Positions 1 through 10,339 of a stretch of DNA of 64,000 nucleotides are shown in pieces. Origin of the DNA: Phymatolithon calcareum. Its lineage: Eukaryota > Rhodophyta > Florideophyceae > Hapalidiales. Under the pieces are notes generated by a model. It saw nothing but the letters and a program-made list of their open reading frames with translations, ran no database searches and was not told the origin of the DNA. The stretch lies in contig OZ345383.1 in NCBI GenBank assembly GCA_977006965.1, forward strand, positions 496,001-560,000, read 5' to 3'. How positions within the stretch are numbered: position 1 is the first letter of the stretch; each line of letters opens with the position of its first letter. The position numbers and the translations under genes are program-made.

Positions 1-2568
1 AGGTCGAGATCCAAGATGAAAACCTCGCGATGTTCCTCAGTTTCACACATGCGCTTCTCTGTAGGAGCTCCTCTTCCTGGCAGCAAGGAGAAGAAAGGAG
101 TCCTCTAACCGAGCTGAACGGCTTGACTGTTTCTCCTGCTTTGCTGACGCACAACCAGTGCTACTGGGTACAGTACAGCCTGAAGTACGAAAATTCTGTC
201 GAAACTTTTTCTAATTGTTTCGCGAAACGGAAAGAGTCGCGACTCTTCCCGGGGCAATCCCGCAAAACACACTACTAGACATTTGTACGTACAGCTGTGA
301 AATGTATGCGCGACTGTGGAACTCAATCATACTGCACGCCTTGCGTGCCTGCGCATCCTGCACGATACGATGGATACTTTAAGATCGATTCATATGAAAC
401 ACAGCGGTACAGAAACTTCTCATTTGCTCGATTCAAGTACTTACGCAAAACGCAGCTTATCACGGTGTTCAATGTTAAATCCTTAGCAGCTCGAAACACG
501 CGCGACATGACCTTGCTTGCCGTGCGCATCCTACTTGCTTTCTACTGTCTTCTTGGCTGGGTAGAGCCACATTGCTGACTAGTTGAGAACCACAATCGTT
601 GCGTGGCTAAAAGTCTCGAAAGTCTGACGCGCGGCGACAAAGAAGCGGACTGGGAGGGATGGGGATGCGAAGAGTATCGCAGTAAGGGTCGGTGGAGTTG
701 CGCCCAACGGTGACGGGCCTGGGAAGAGATTCAGGTGGGTCTCGAAGTGCCTGATCGTTTGAAGTTGGCGGCGGAGCCTCACAACCTGGATCTGTCGTGT
801 GCAGTGTTTACTATCGAGTTTTCTAAAGTCGTTTGCGAGTTTGAAACTTGTCAGGTCGTATTTTCTCCGCGCGAAGACGCCCGTTAGTAACCTTCGCACA
901 ATAATCCTCTCTTCTGACAGAGATGCTTTGGCGTAACCTTGGACGGTCGAAATGAGAGAGGGTTAATATGAGAAGGTACCAATTCATCTGCAGACCATTG
1001 GAAAATCCGTAGTGCCGATGTTTGCTTTCTGGTGGCGATGAAGGATGATTCTTCAAATTGACAACACAAGCGAGGGACAACGATTGAAATTGCCCTAGTG
1101 TAAATTAGAGGACGCTGGTAAGTTGCAATTTTGGTTTACTAGGGGATAGTAGAGAGCGCGAGAACGGAAGCGAGGGCGACGATCTTCAGGATCATCTTTC
1201 CTTGAGGAAACTTTCGGGAGACGGGGGTACGACTGGCGATGCCTTTGCAGAACGCGATTGGCTTCGATGATTCAGGTTTTCTTCCTGGATTTGATCTGCC
1301 CTGATAGATTTATGGATCTGGTATCAATCTGATCACACTTTCAGGTTCCGATCCTGACAAGTTTTCTATTCCTTAAACTTTAAAATTTTTCAATAATCTA
1401 ACAGTAATCTTCCGTGGATTTGATGTAATCTTGACTTTTGAGCCCTATAAACTTTATACTGTATTGGATTTCAATAACTATTGAATTCTAGCTGCCGCAG
1501 TTTGTTCTTTTACACCAAAATATGGATTAAGAGGGACTGTCGAGCAACATTTCATCCCCAAAATATATACTTGGCAATGCAACTGCCTCTCTAAACGAGG
1601 CCAGAGATAAGGCGCATTGTTTAGAGTACTGTATTATTCCAAAAGTTGAGAAAAGTGAGGGTTGGCATGTGAGCAAAAATCTGTGGTCTCTCCTTTGACC
1701 TAATAGGTATGGTCCATATGTTCCAATAATTGTAAAGTATTTAGACTGCCACGGTTTGGCTTGTCCTAGCACCAAGGTTGTACGCCTGCCGCGACCCGTC
1801 CAATCTGGCAGGGGGATGCAGATGCGTGCAACTTCACCCCCGGTGTTCTCCCAATTTCTACTATTCACATCTCTCAAATCCCATACCTATATTTAATCAT
1901 CGGCGCTTTCATCCTTTCAATCCATAGCCGTCCTGTGCTTACTGTCTAACCGAATTTCGGCAAAAACGACATTGTCCTCTCTATAATAGTATGAAGCATA
2001 TTCCTCCTCGCACTCGTCGTCTTAGCAGTTTTGTAGAGTGAGCAAGCGATGAAGCGACAGCGAAAAGCGGTGCGCAAGTCTGGAAAACACGGAAAAGGTT
2101 GAGGGAAACGGCGATATCATCCCAGCGGTGGTGGTACCACCTCGGGGCGTCTGTAGGGCTGTGTACCTAGGCGTCACAGCGCCACAGGCTGGGGTAGGAT
2201 ACACGGTCACGGCGGGTGTCTGGCGATGCGCAAAACTGCTGCTTGAAGTGACGCAGTGCATCGTGGAAGGCTAATGAAAACGGCAGAGTAGCCGGTCGAT
2301 GAGCCGCGATACACTGGGGAGATGTTGCCGACGTGCGCAACTCGGCTGGATGCCAGCTCCACATTCGCTGTGCTTGTACGAATTTTTCGAATAACAGTGA
2401 GCAATCTGTGTATCAGGAACGAGGGCATGGCGACGGGTGGCCAAGAGTGTACCAAAGTAGTCGACTGCCAAGAGGGCTCTATTGTATTACCTTGATGTGA
2501 GCCAAAGTAAGGACCCCAGCCCGCAGATTTTACGACTAGATGTGGCAGGAGATAACGTGCTTCTGTGC
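1..2568. other. Left-edge intergenic tract, no gene recognised
   Basis: Only short ORFs are present on both strands (longest about 116 codons, minus strand 1527-1877). None has a recognisable domain, a credible signal peptide or a pattern resembling the neighbouring genes. I see no tRNA, rRNA or terminal-repeat structure here. The stretch is best read as intergenic DNA, although a short lineage-specific gene cannot be excluded. Confidence 0.5.
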
Positions 2569-2578
2569 AATAAAATAT

Positions 2579-2689
2579 TAGGAAATTCGCTGCATGGACC
2601 GAAAAAGATGGCAGAATTCGCTAAATCGGCACCCCTTGCAAAAACTACTACTCGTTATGATACACAGAGCACTCTATAAAAATAAACGA
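2579..2689. repeat. Inverted copy of the right TIR stacked on the left end of copy A
   Basis: The first ~110 bp of copy A match the reverse complement of the element's own right end, including the subterminal stretch ACACAGAGC(A/G)CTCTATAAAAATAAAC. A second left-type terminus (GAGGAAATTCGCTGC) then begins at about 2691. The left side of this copy therefore carries two termini in tandem, while the 10 bp TSD lies outside the outer one. Confidence 0.7.
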
Positions 2690-2888
2690 GGAAATTCGCT
2701 GCATGGACCGAAAAAGGTGGCAAAATTCGCTAAGTCGGCACCGCTTGCAAACACTACTACTCGTTATGATATGAGCTAGACAGCCGCTTATCATTTAACT
2801 ACTCATCTGCTACGCAAAGTACTCCGCACCTCGTCGCATTCGACTGCTAAGCTAACTCACAGCGCTCTCGCCTGAACCGTCTGAAGTA

Positions 2889-3657
2889 ATGGAGAAGAAG
2901 GAGCTGGTGCAAAGCGTGGGCGACTACCCTGGAGCAAACTTTGACGACGTTTTCAACTTCGTAATCGCCCACAACATGTCTATTGGCAAGGCATATCGAC
3001 GGGAAAGTTCCTCACGCCTCACTGCTACAAGAAGCATCAGGAAAAAATCCTCCGAGCGGAGAAACTGCTTGTAGAGCCGAAGGTCATCGAAAGTGACATG
3101 CTGAGGTGTGTTGTTAGCAGCGAAGTGACACCATTCCATGCGGCAGTTAATAGCGACTATCACGCTACATGCCCTTGCCGCACTTTGAAGAGCACCAGCG
3201 GCCATGCAGCCACGTCGTCGCTACACTTTTGTACGCTTCTAGACGCTTGGCGCAGCATCGGGTGAAGTTCGACCCGTGAAACAAGAACTAGTTTGAGGAC
3301 GCATGGCTGTTGAGAACGTGGGCCACGCAACATGAGGGCAGCATCACTTGTGTTGCAGTCACTGGCGACCAGCTAGTAAAGGATGATTTGGTGCCGTTTG
3401 ACCTTGTCGCTAACCCGGACCGCAAGCGCAAGAGGACCTACTTGCCGTCCGAAATGAGGGCCCGTCACTGCTCCTCGTGCGGAAACACCGGTCACTTCTC
3501 GCAGCCATGCGCCAGGCCAACATCCACAATATTGTTGAGGCGAAGCGAAAACACATCGACAAAGCGACGCAGTCGATGATAATTGACCTCACCGACTGCG
3601 ATGACGGAGATGCTACTTGCAATGAGGAGCTAAAGCATGGAGAGCGCACGAAATAAA
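2889..3657 (+). pseudogene. Zinc-knuckle protein of Mutator-like copy A (frameshifted)
   Basis: The reading begins with MEKKELVQSVGDYPGANFDD at 2889 and matches the N-termini at 15771 (minus), 21423 (minus) and 51309 (plus). It loses frame near 3000 and is picked up again at about 3310-3579 in the C-terminal part: TWATQHEGSI, VTGDQLVKDD, then a basic stretch and CSSCGNTGHFSQPC, a CX2CX4HX4C knuckle. The last residues (an acidic tail before the stop near 3657) are in another frame. At least two frameshifts make this a dead copy. Function in the element is unknown; the knuckle suggests nucleic-acid binding and resembles the C-terminal knuckle of many MULE transposases. Confidence 0.7.
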
Positions 3658-4940
3658 TTATTTTTTTTGACAAGTTTATTTTTATAGAGCGCTCTGTGTA
3701 TCATAACGAGTTGTAGTTTTTGCAATGGGTGCCGATTTAGCAAATTTTGCCATCTTTTTCGGTCGACCGAAAAAGATGGCAAAATGCATGGATCCATGCA
3801 GCGAATTTCCTCAATAAAATATTATTAGCTGTATAGAAACAAAGTTATGATATGGAAGTTCCACTTGTCTTGCTGATCGCGCCAATTCAAGGGGGAGAAA
3901 AGGTGCTACCACAGACGATAATCCAAATCTAAAAGGACCGAACGTCAAGAAGAAATGGACAGGTTGAATACAAGCGTGCAGTAGACAGTGGCAAGGTGCA
4001 GACCACCCGCAATAAAGAAGAAGGTACAGGCCACTTGGCCCACGTCGGGGAAAATGATGTCCGGCAGTCACAGCTTGTCAACAATTATTGGAACATGAGC
4101 AATGCTAATGAAGCGGAGGCTGTGACTGAGAATTGGAGGATAGCGTTGTGAAACGCAGAGTAAATCCGTGATATTGGCGTTTTCGGTCTGCGAATCAAAA
4201 TTGTGTGCGTGTTTGCAATGCGCGTGAGACGGTGATCAACTTTGTACATATATGGCAGTGGTTCGACAGAGAATTCGATTTCCAAGTTTGGTTGCGATTG
4301 CCAATGGTGAGCACGTTCCAACCGAGTTGAGAGGGTTGGGCGGACATGACTTGGATTGATCCTGACGCAAATTGGTAGGAAGATGTTGCAACATCATGCT
4401 GATCGTGATGTTGTACTATTGCACTGTAGCCAGCGTTCAAAATGCCAGGAACAATTCAGCCATTTCGCCGCCGAAAGCTGAGCCGCCCACACTTCATGCA
4501 CCTGCCTCAGCCAAGGTGATAGTACGAAGTGCTTTCCCTGTGTAACCTTAGCCCAACTGCTTAAAGTCACAAGCAATGATAGGCAGTCGCTCTAAACTCC
4601 AGTACAGCAGTGCGGAAAATCATGCGCTGTTCACCACATCATATGTAGCGAACGTTTGAAAGAAGCTCTGGGCCAAGTTGTGTCGTGTTCTTGGCGCCGT
4701 GGGCCCTTTTCGGTGTTCTATTTTTGTGGTTTGCTGCGCCTTGCACCACGTTTCTATAGATGTTCGTGTGCTTCTCTTGAGACGAATTAATGGGACAGGC
4801 AATCATTGAGATGCATCCAGAGGGGAGGCGTGTCTGTGCAGTAAATTATTTCGTTCGTCTATCGAGACACGCTACAGTACTGAGTATCATAGCTGGGGAA
4901 ACTCTGGCCAAGACCGGGAATGCGACTGTACAGTGGACTT

Positions 4941-5225
4941 TTAAACCCGAGACCCAGAAGAACACCGATGGTGTCCACGGTTACAGTACGACACGTTGAA
5001 CGTCCCCAAATTGAACTGCAACAGTCGGGACAGTAATTTATTTATATCTGTCCGAAACGTGTTTCCTTTCCCTTGAATCTGATGATATACTGCACGTGTC
5101 GCAGCGCCTGCACCAGGCCCTGCAGCGCAATCAATGGACGGTTCTTCGACCCTCTTTCGAGTTGACTTCGCCTTCGAAAGAAACAACGCGTTGACGGCCA
5201 GAGCAAGAAATGCCGCAGCCTGCAT
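4941..5225 (-). CDS. Possible small secreted protein, unrecognised
   Basis: Starting at the internal methionine at 5225, the 94-residue product opens with MQAAAFLALAVNALFLSKAK, which looks like a cleavable signal peptide or short membrane segment. A mixed hydrophilic region follows with three cysteines, two of them close to the C-terminus. The open frame continues upstream without a better start. No homologous motif is recognised, and ORFs of this length occur by chance in this window, so this is a weak call. Confidence 0.2.
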   Translation of the reverse strand: MQAAAFLALAVNALFLSKAKSTRKRVEEPSIDCAAGPGAGAATRAVYHQIQGKGNTFRTDINKLLSRLLQFNLGTFNVSYCNRGHHRCSSGSRV

Positions 5226-5423
5226 GATTGGGAGGCGGAATTGAGATGTTGTATGACAGGTCAAGTTCTTTAAATTATCGTGCGTTGGCTGGAACCCTCC
5301 CCCAAGAATCATACCGCGCATTATATCATACCGTAGTACGTACGGTAAAGTTACAGTACTATCATTTATCATAATTTGGGTTTTCTAGAGACAATTGCTG
5401 TTTTTTGATCCATAATATGGATT

Positions 5424-5467
5424 ATTACTTGTTTTCAATTTTGTTAACAACATTGAAAACAAGTAAT
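5424..5467. repeat. Inverted repeat, 16 bp arms, AT-rich
   Basis: The arms ATTACTTGTTTTCAAT and ATTGAAAACAAGTAAT are perfectly complementary and separated by 12 bases that include GTTAAC. It could form a cruciform or be the remnant of a short foldback element. No flanking duplication was recognised. Confidence 0.6.
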
Positions 5468-6532
5468 TATTATTAGTCGACCGCATGGGCGCCGGTCACA
5501 TAGTTGACGGAACACTGTACGCGAAACGCAACACGTCAGGTTCCATGGTCATCCATTCCCCATTGCGCCGACATTCTTAATTTTGCCGTCGCGATGGCAT
5601 AGAGAGGAGACAATCTCTCGCCGTGCCATCGCATTTTTCGTGCGCGGACCGTTTTCGGTGATTCAAACCTACAAGCTGCGCATGCAGAATATCGTGCGCC
5701 GGTAACGTTGGCTCGGCCGCTCTCAAACGGCTTTAAACCACCGGTGTTGGGGTCCGCTCAGAAATTAACAGCTACAGTACAGTATGATATTGTACAGTTA
5801 AACAGTGCAGCCACGGCGCTTACATGGGGAGTGCGTTCGACATGTGCGTGTGTACGGACATGATGTGCATGCTTTATCAGAAAAGTTTTTGAAAATAATC
5901 TTTTCCCCGTAGTGCTCAGAAAGGTGGAGATTCGCCATTCTGGATATTTTTACATAAACTTCCACGGATTGATAGCATGATTGATTGCTTCTAATATCCA
6001 AAGAAATCTGTATTGCGCTGTTTATTTGATGAGGTCTGGGATTCTCCAAAGATAATTTCAAAAAATAAATTATTCTCTTCTGGACGCTTTGTGATTGGCA
6101 CCAAGACAGCAAAATAGTTGTTCAAAAATACCTCGTGTGACCGTTTGTCACTCCAGTTGCCCCTCGTCCTGGAGATCCCCGGTGGAAATCGGGCCGTTCA
6201 GAACCGCAACCTCCGATCACTGCCGCCCAGGGTCTCGATGTAAGCCAACGCCACACGTCAGGTATGTTTGACTATTTTTGCTTCTCCCGTGCCGCTCATG
6301 GTCCATCCGTGTCCGACTTGTGGAATGAGTGATTTCCTCATACGCCACTTCCCGCCCCACGCGACAATCTCTCAATCCACATTTGCTTCTGCATTGCCTC
6401 CCGAAACCGACAAATTTTTCATTCTCCCATCCCGCCCGAGCATGCCGCTGGTACAAGCCGGCTATCATCGAAATATCCATCGAGAAACGCTTGCCCCGTG
6501 CTCCCGCAGGAGGGTCTTTGCCCTGCGTCCCC

Positions 6533-9500
6533 ATGGCCTTCGCGCCACCCGCACCACCACCGCTTCGCCTATTCCTCTTTGCACTGCTATTCCTGCATTC
6601 CGTCCTCGCCACCGCCGGCTCGCTGCGCATTAACGTTGGAGGACCCACCGTGCAATCTGGAGGACATGCTTGGCGCCGCGAGTTGGACTCAGAACTATTC
6701 GGTCATAGTTCTGTTTTTGAAATTGTACAAAACGCTGAAATCGCTCTAACCGAATTTGACGCCATTTATCGCACACAGCGCTATGGTCAGGAACTTGGCG
6801 TTGAAGACCCGGTCTGGGGGTACAACATATCCCTGCGACCAGGCGTGTACAGCCTCACTTTGCATTTTGCAGAGATTTACGACGGTATCTTCTCCGGTCG
6901 TGAAGGACCACGAGAGTTTCATCTTGCCGTTGGTGATGATGCTCGAGGGTATCAAGCGACCATAAGGGATCTCGATATCTATAAGGCTGTTCGCAATCAG
7001 GAAAATTCTGCACTTACCAAAACTTTTACCAACTTACTCGTCAACGATACACTTATTATTCGCTTCTTTCCACTCAAAGAGACCCCGGTTTTGAACGCCA
7101 TTAGCGCCGAACGCACGTCGAATCTTCCAAAGGATATCTTTCGATTACAGGTTAATGCTGCCGGTGACGAAACTATCACTGCGTTTCAAGCCGACAACTT
7201 GACCTGGATTTCTTCTCCGGCTACTGGTTTCACGGAGGTGCCGAATGGAGCTATACGAAACAAACTTTATGCCGATGTCGACGGCGCATTGCATGTCAAG
7301 CAACGAGTTGCCTTCTTCAAGTCCATCGTTTACGATGTTCCGGTGCCTGCGACTGGAGTGTTTGATGTCACGCTCATGTTTGCGGAGAACTATGTCAATG
7401 GGAGAGGGAAGCGCGTGTTCGACATTGCCGTCGGCGATAAGAACGACTCTGTCAGTGCACAGCGAGTTACTGGGTTTGATATTTTCGCCGAAGCGAAAAA
7501 CAAAATGTACACACCTGTCTCCCGACTATTCTCCGACGTTGCAGCCCCGAGCGGATACCTTCGAATTGAACTCACATCCGTTGTGGAAAATGCATTGATA
7601 AGTGCATTCGTCATCGAGCGTCCAGGACAGGAAGTCTTCATCTCCACGTCGAACCCTGTGTTCAATTCGGAAGCAGGCGGACATGACCATCAATCTCACG
7701 CAGTCGCAGGGAAGGATATTGTAGTCGTTGACTTCGACGATGACGGTTTTGCAGTCGCGAACCTCGACTCATCTTTGAGTCATAGCCACTTTTTCGAGCC
7801 TGGCCCACCTTCATCGACTGGAAAAATCGTCAAGCAGACCTGGTATGTTGACAGTACGGACACGGTGTTGGGAATTGGCGAACAAGTTTCTGCTCCTTTT
7901 CCTGTTGGAAATACCATTGTCCGGCTTGAAGTCACAGATAATACCGGCGATAAACATTCCGATAAGGTAACCGTCGTCACCCTCGGCCGCGCGGTCCGAG
8001 GGGTGTATGCCTACTTTTATGATTCGAGAACTGTGCCCATGGAGATTTCGGCCAATGGAGGAAACTTTTCTAAGGATGCAGTCTTGCCGCAGTATGGTGT
8101 TCATGTCAGGACTCTTGAGTATGTTGAATTGAAAGATTACCAGTGGTTTTCGTTTATGGATTTGGCTTTTCAAGCTCGTTTTCTCTGCAATATCACGGTC
8201 GAACATGATGATGTGCACGTGTTCAAATTAGAACATTTGCAGACTTCACCTGTCAAGATTTTCATCGATGGCCGTCATCGTGCACTCGACCTCGAAGGAA
8301 GCACAACGCACGTAGCAAGAGCGAACTTGCAGAAGGGCACGCATTTGGTGGAGATCATTTTTAGACGCTTCGTCACGCCATCGTTGTTCGATGCCATGCT
8401 CAAGGTTGTGTTTTATCCGGTCAAGTCGAAGGAAAAAGCTGCACTCCTTGGCGAAGACTCTGCAACGTATGATGCGAGCGCCGTACAACCGACGATTCAT
8501 GCTATTATGCCGCGGGCCTCCCAATTGAACGGCGGCGGTCGGTTCCGTGTACAGGGTGGAGGGTTTGCGGTCGCAGAGCCTCTTACGAAGGGACTCATGC
8601 TCACTATCCACAATTCAACATCCCCAGATAATGACGACGATACCATGATTAGACCCAGTACCGTGTTTCGAGAGGAGGAACTGCGAGGAGTGGATTCCTG
8701 GACAATGGAATTTACTGCGCCATCACATGACCGAAACGAAACTCTCTTTGTATCTGTCAAAACTGAGGCAGGGATGAGCAATAATATTTCCCTGGTCTAC
8801 AAAGAGGATGCGCAGCAACCCATTTCTTTTCGAGAAACGAAACTTTTAACAAAGAAAGGCGAGCCTTTTGAAATTGCACGGCCCACCAGTGTTGTGCTTG
8901 GCCCGGACTTACAGCTGTATATCGGTACTATGGAGGGTTTTGTGATCCGGCTTGTCATTGACTTCTTTTCTTTGAAGGTGCAACACAAATGCCAAAGCTC
9001 GGCACCGGGCTCCGATCGAACCGTTCTCGGATTAGCGTTTAATCCGTACGACACCAATCCTGCAGACCCGCGGCTGTACATTTCAACATCCACGCTGTTC
9101 TGGAAGTCGAGGGGAGATGAAATGAGAAATGGATGGGCGAACGGCAAAATTCAGTTGATGCAGAAGGACATTGGCGGATTCTGTCTTGGCGTTGTCGACG
9201 ATGTGGTCACCGGTCTCCCAGTTTCTAATTATGACCACGGCGTGAACGGAATGATCTTTGACAAGCATGGAAACCTCTACGTTGCGGTCGGTTCTTCCAC
9301 AAACGCTGGAGTGTCAAAGCCCGGTGATGCGTTGGGTGGGGTTCCGGACAGTCCCCTTTCAGCGAGTATTGTGATTGCATATCTCAGCAAACCAGCATTC
9401 AATGGGACTGTCACCTACGATCAATATGAAGATCCCGGCACTGCAAGACAAATATCTGGCGATGTGGACGTATTTGCAAGTGGGGTTCGAAATACTTACG

Positions 9501-10339
9501 ACATGGTCATGCATACGAACGGAGAAATTTACGCCACTTCGAACAGCCCCAACGAAGGTTTTGGCAACGTGTCAAGCTCGTGTGATACGGAGAAGCTGGA
9601 CGCTGCCAGTTGGAGCGATCAAATCATTCATGTGTCAAGGGATAGTTATCATGGCCATCCGAACCGCAACCGCGGCAGAGTTGACAAGAGACAATGTGTG
9701 TTTTACTCTGGAGAAACACATCCAGAAGGCGTTGAAGGCGTTTTTCGGAAACCACTATCTCTCGTTGAAAGCTCCACCGATGGACTTATCGAGTACAAGG
9801 CTAACACTTTCAATTTTCAACTGCGCGGCGATCTTTTCGCGTCAAAGTTTGCAGTCGGTACTGAAGGAAAACTGTTTCGGATGAAGATCAATGCAACCAC
9901 CGGAGTGATTGAGTCGAAGAAAGCGGAAGATTTCTATGAAGCATCCGGACTCTCTCTGGAGCAATTGCCAACAGGCGCAATGGCAATGCCACAAATTGTG
10001 CAAGGGCAAGTACTCGTCCTATCACCGGATGAGGTCGTTCCGAAGGGCCCGTACGTCACCTCGGTGTTCCCGTCGCGTGGGCCGCTCAACGGCGGATATC
10101 GTGTTGTACTGACAGGGTACAATTTCGGCAGTGTGGACCAACTGTCAGTGCTATTCGACGGTATTGAAGCAACGCATGTGCGCGAATTCAGCGACAATGG
10201 ACGGCAGATCGCGTGTCGCATTCCGTCCGGCAAGGTTGCTGGGCATATTACAGTGCAAGTGCGAACGAGGGAGGGAGTGAGTCCGACAATCGGGAAAGAC
10301 TTCGAGTATATTGCGCGACCTAAGGCGAAGACGCCCTGA
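6533..10339 (+). CDS. Secreted malectin / PKD-like / PA14-like / IPT / beta-propeller protein
   Basis: This intact, intron-less ORF encodes 1268 residues from the chosen ATG. That start opens a classic signal peptide (MAFAPPAPPPLRLFLFALLF...), whereas the longer frame from 6329 adds 68 atypical residues. In order I see two malectin-like domains (about residues 30-200 and 205-365, with the LHFAEIYDG and LMFAENYVNG blocks), a PKD-like beta-sandwich (370-490), a PA14-like lectin fold (490-620), an IPT/TIG domain (655-770), a six-bladed propeller resembling glucose/sorbosone dehydrogenases (790-1160) and a second IPT/TIG (1170-1255). Many N-X-S/T sequons occur and no C-terminal membrane segment, so secretion or wall/matrix attachment is likely. 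Malectin and PA14 folds bind carbohydrate, so a role in extracellular polysaccharide binding is inferred; catalysis by the propeller is unproven. Confidence 0.92.
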   Translation: MAFAPPAPPPLRLFLFALLFLHSVLATAGSLRINVGGPTVQSGGHAWRRELDSELFGHSSVFEIVQNAEIALTEFDAIYRTQRYGQELGVEDPVWGYNISLRPGVYSLTLHFAEIYDGIFSGREGPREFHLAVGDDARGYQATIRDLDIYKAVRNQENSALTKTFTNLLVNDTLIIRFFPLKETPVLNAISAERTSNLPKDIFRLQVNAAGDETITAFQADNLTWISSPATGFTEVPNGAIRNKLYADVDGALHVKQRVAFFKSIVYDVPVPATGVFDVTLMFAENYVNGRGKRVFDIAVGDKNDSVSAQRVTGFDIFAEAKNKMYTPVSRLFSDVAAPSGYLRIELTSVVENALISAFVIERPGQEVFISTSNPVFNSEAGGHDHQSHAVAGKDIVVVDFDDDGFAVANLDSSLSHSHFFEPGPPSSTGKIVKQTWYVDSTDTVLGIGEQVSAPFPVGNTIVRLEVTDNTGDKHSDKVTVVTLGRAVRGVYAYFYDSRTVPMEISANGGNFSKDAVLPQYGVHVRTLEYVELKDYQWFSFMDLAFQARFLCNITVEHDDVHVFKLEHLQTSPVKIFIDGRHRALDLEGSTTHVARANLQKGTHLVEIIFRRFVTPSLFDAMLKVVFYPVKSKEKAALLGEDSATYDASAVQPTIHAIMPRASQLNGGGRFRVQGGGFAVAEPLTKGLMLTIHNSTSPDNDDDTMIRPSTVFREEELRGVDSWTMEFTAPSHDRNETLFVSVKTEAGMSNNISLVYKEDAQQPISFRETKLLTKKGEPFEIARPTSVVLGPDLQLYIGTMEGFVIRLVIDFFSLKVQHKCQSSAPGSDRTVLGLAFNPYDTNPADPRLYISTSTLFWKSRGDEMRNGWANGKIQLMQKDIGGFCLGVVDDVVTGLPVSNYDHGVNGMIFDKHGNLYVAVGSSTNAGVSKPGDALGGVPDSPLSASIVIAYLSKPAFNGTVTYDQYEDPGTARQISGDVDVFASGVRNTYDMVMHTNGEIYATSNSPNEGFGNVSSSCDTEKLDAASWSDQIIHVSRDSYHGHPNRNRGRVDKRQCVFYSGETHPEGVEGVFRKPLSLVESSTDGLIEYKANTFNFQLRGDLFASKFAVGTEGKLFRMKINATTGVIESKKAEDFYEASGLSLEQLPTGAMAMPQIVQGQVLVLSPDEVVPKGPYVTSVFPSRGPLNGGYRVVLTGYNFGSVDQLSVLFDGIEATHVREFSDNGRQIACRIPSGKVAGHITVQVRTREGVSPTIGKDFEYIARPKAKTP

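Larger units (their letters stand above)
2579..3812 (+). mobile_element. Mutator-like TIR element, copy A
   Basis: The element is bounded by inverted repeats (right end GCGAATTTCCTC; left end GGAAATTCGC with the first two bases changed from GA to TA). It is flanked by a perfect 10 bp target-site duplication, AATAAAATAT, at 2569-2578 and 3813-3822. The interior holds broken pieces of the small zinc-knuckle protein found in copies B, D and E of this window. The TSD length and a C-terminal CCHC knuckle fit Mutator-like elements (MULEs), which duplicate about 9-11 bp; that family assignment is inference, because no DDE core is visible. The right end carries an extra palindromic block around GGTCGACC that brings back the TIR-proximal sequence. 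Confidence 0.8.
3823..6532. other. Intergenic tract with small ORFs and hairpins
   Basis: No gene is recognised here apart from a doubtful short ORF at 4941-5225. A strong inverted repeat lies at 5424-5467, and a weaker one (GCGATGGCA...TGCCATCGC) at about 5589-5631. The last few hundred bases before 6533 should hold the promoter and 5' UTR of the malectin-domain gene; no clear TATA box stands out. Confidence 0.5.

Noticed and set aside
6217-6648. Minus-strand 143-codon ORF and plus-strand 121-codon ORF over the start of the malectin gene
   Set aside because: Both are frame shadows of the GC-rich 5' region; neither has a motif, and the signal-peptide start at 6533 explains the locus.
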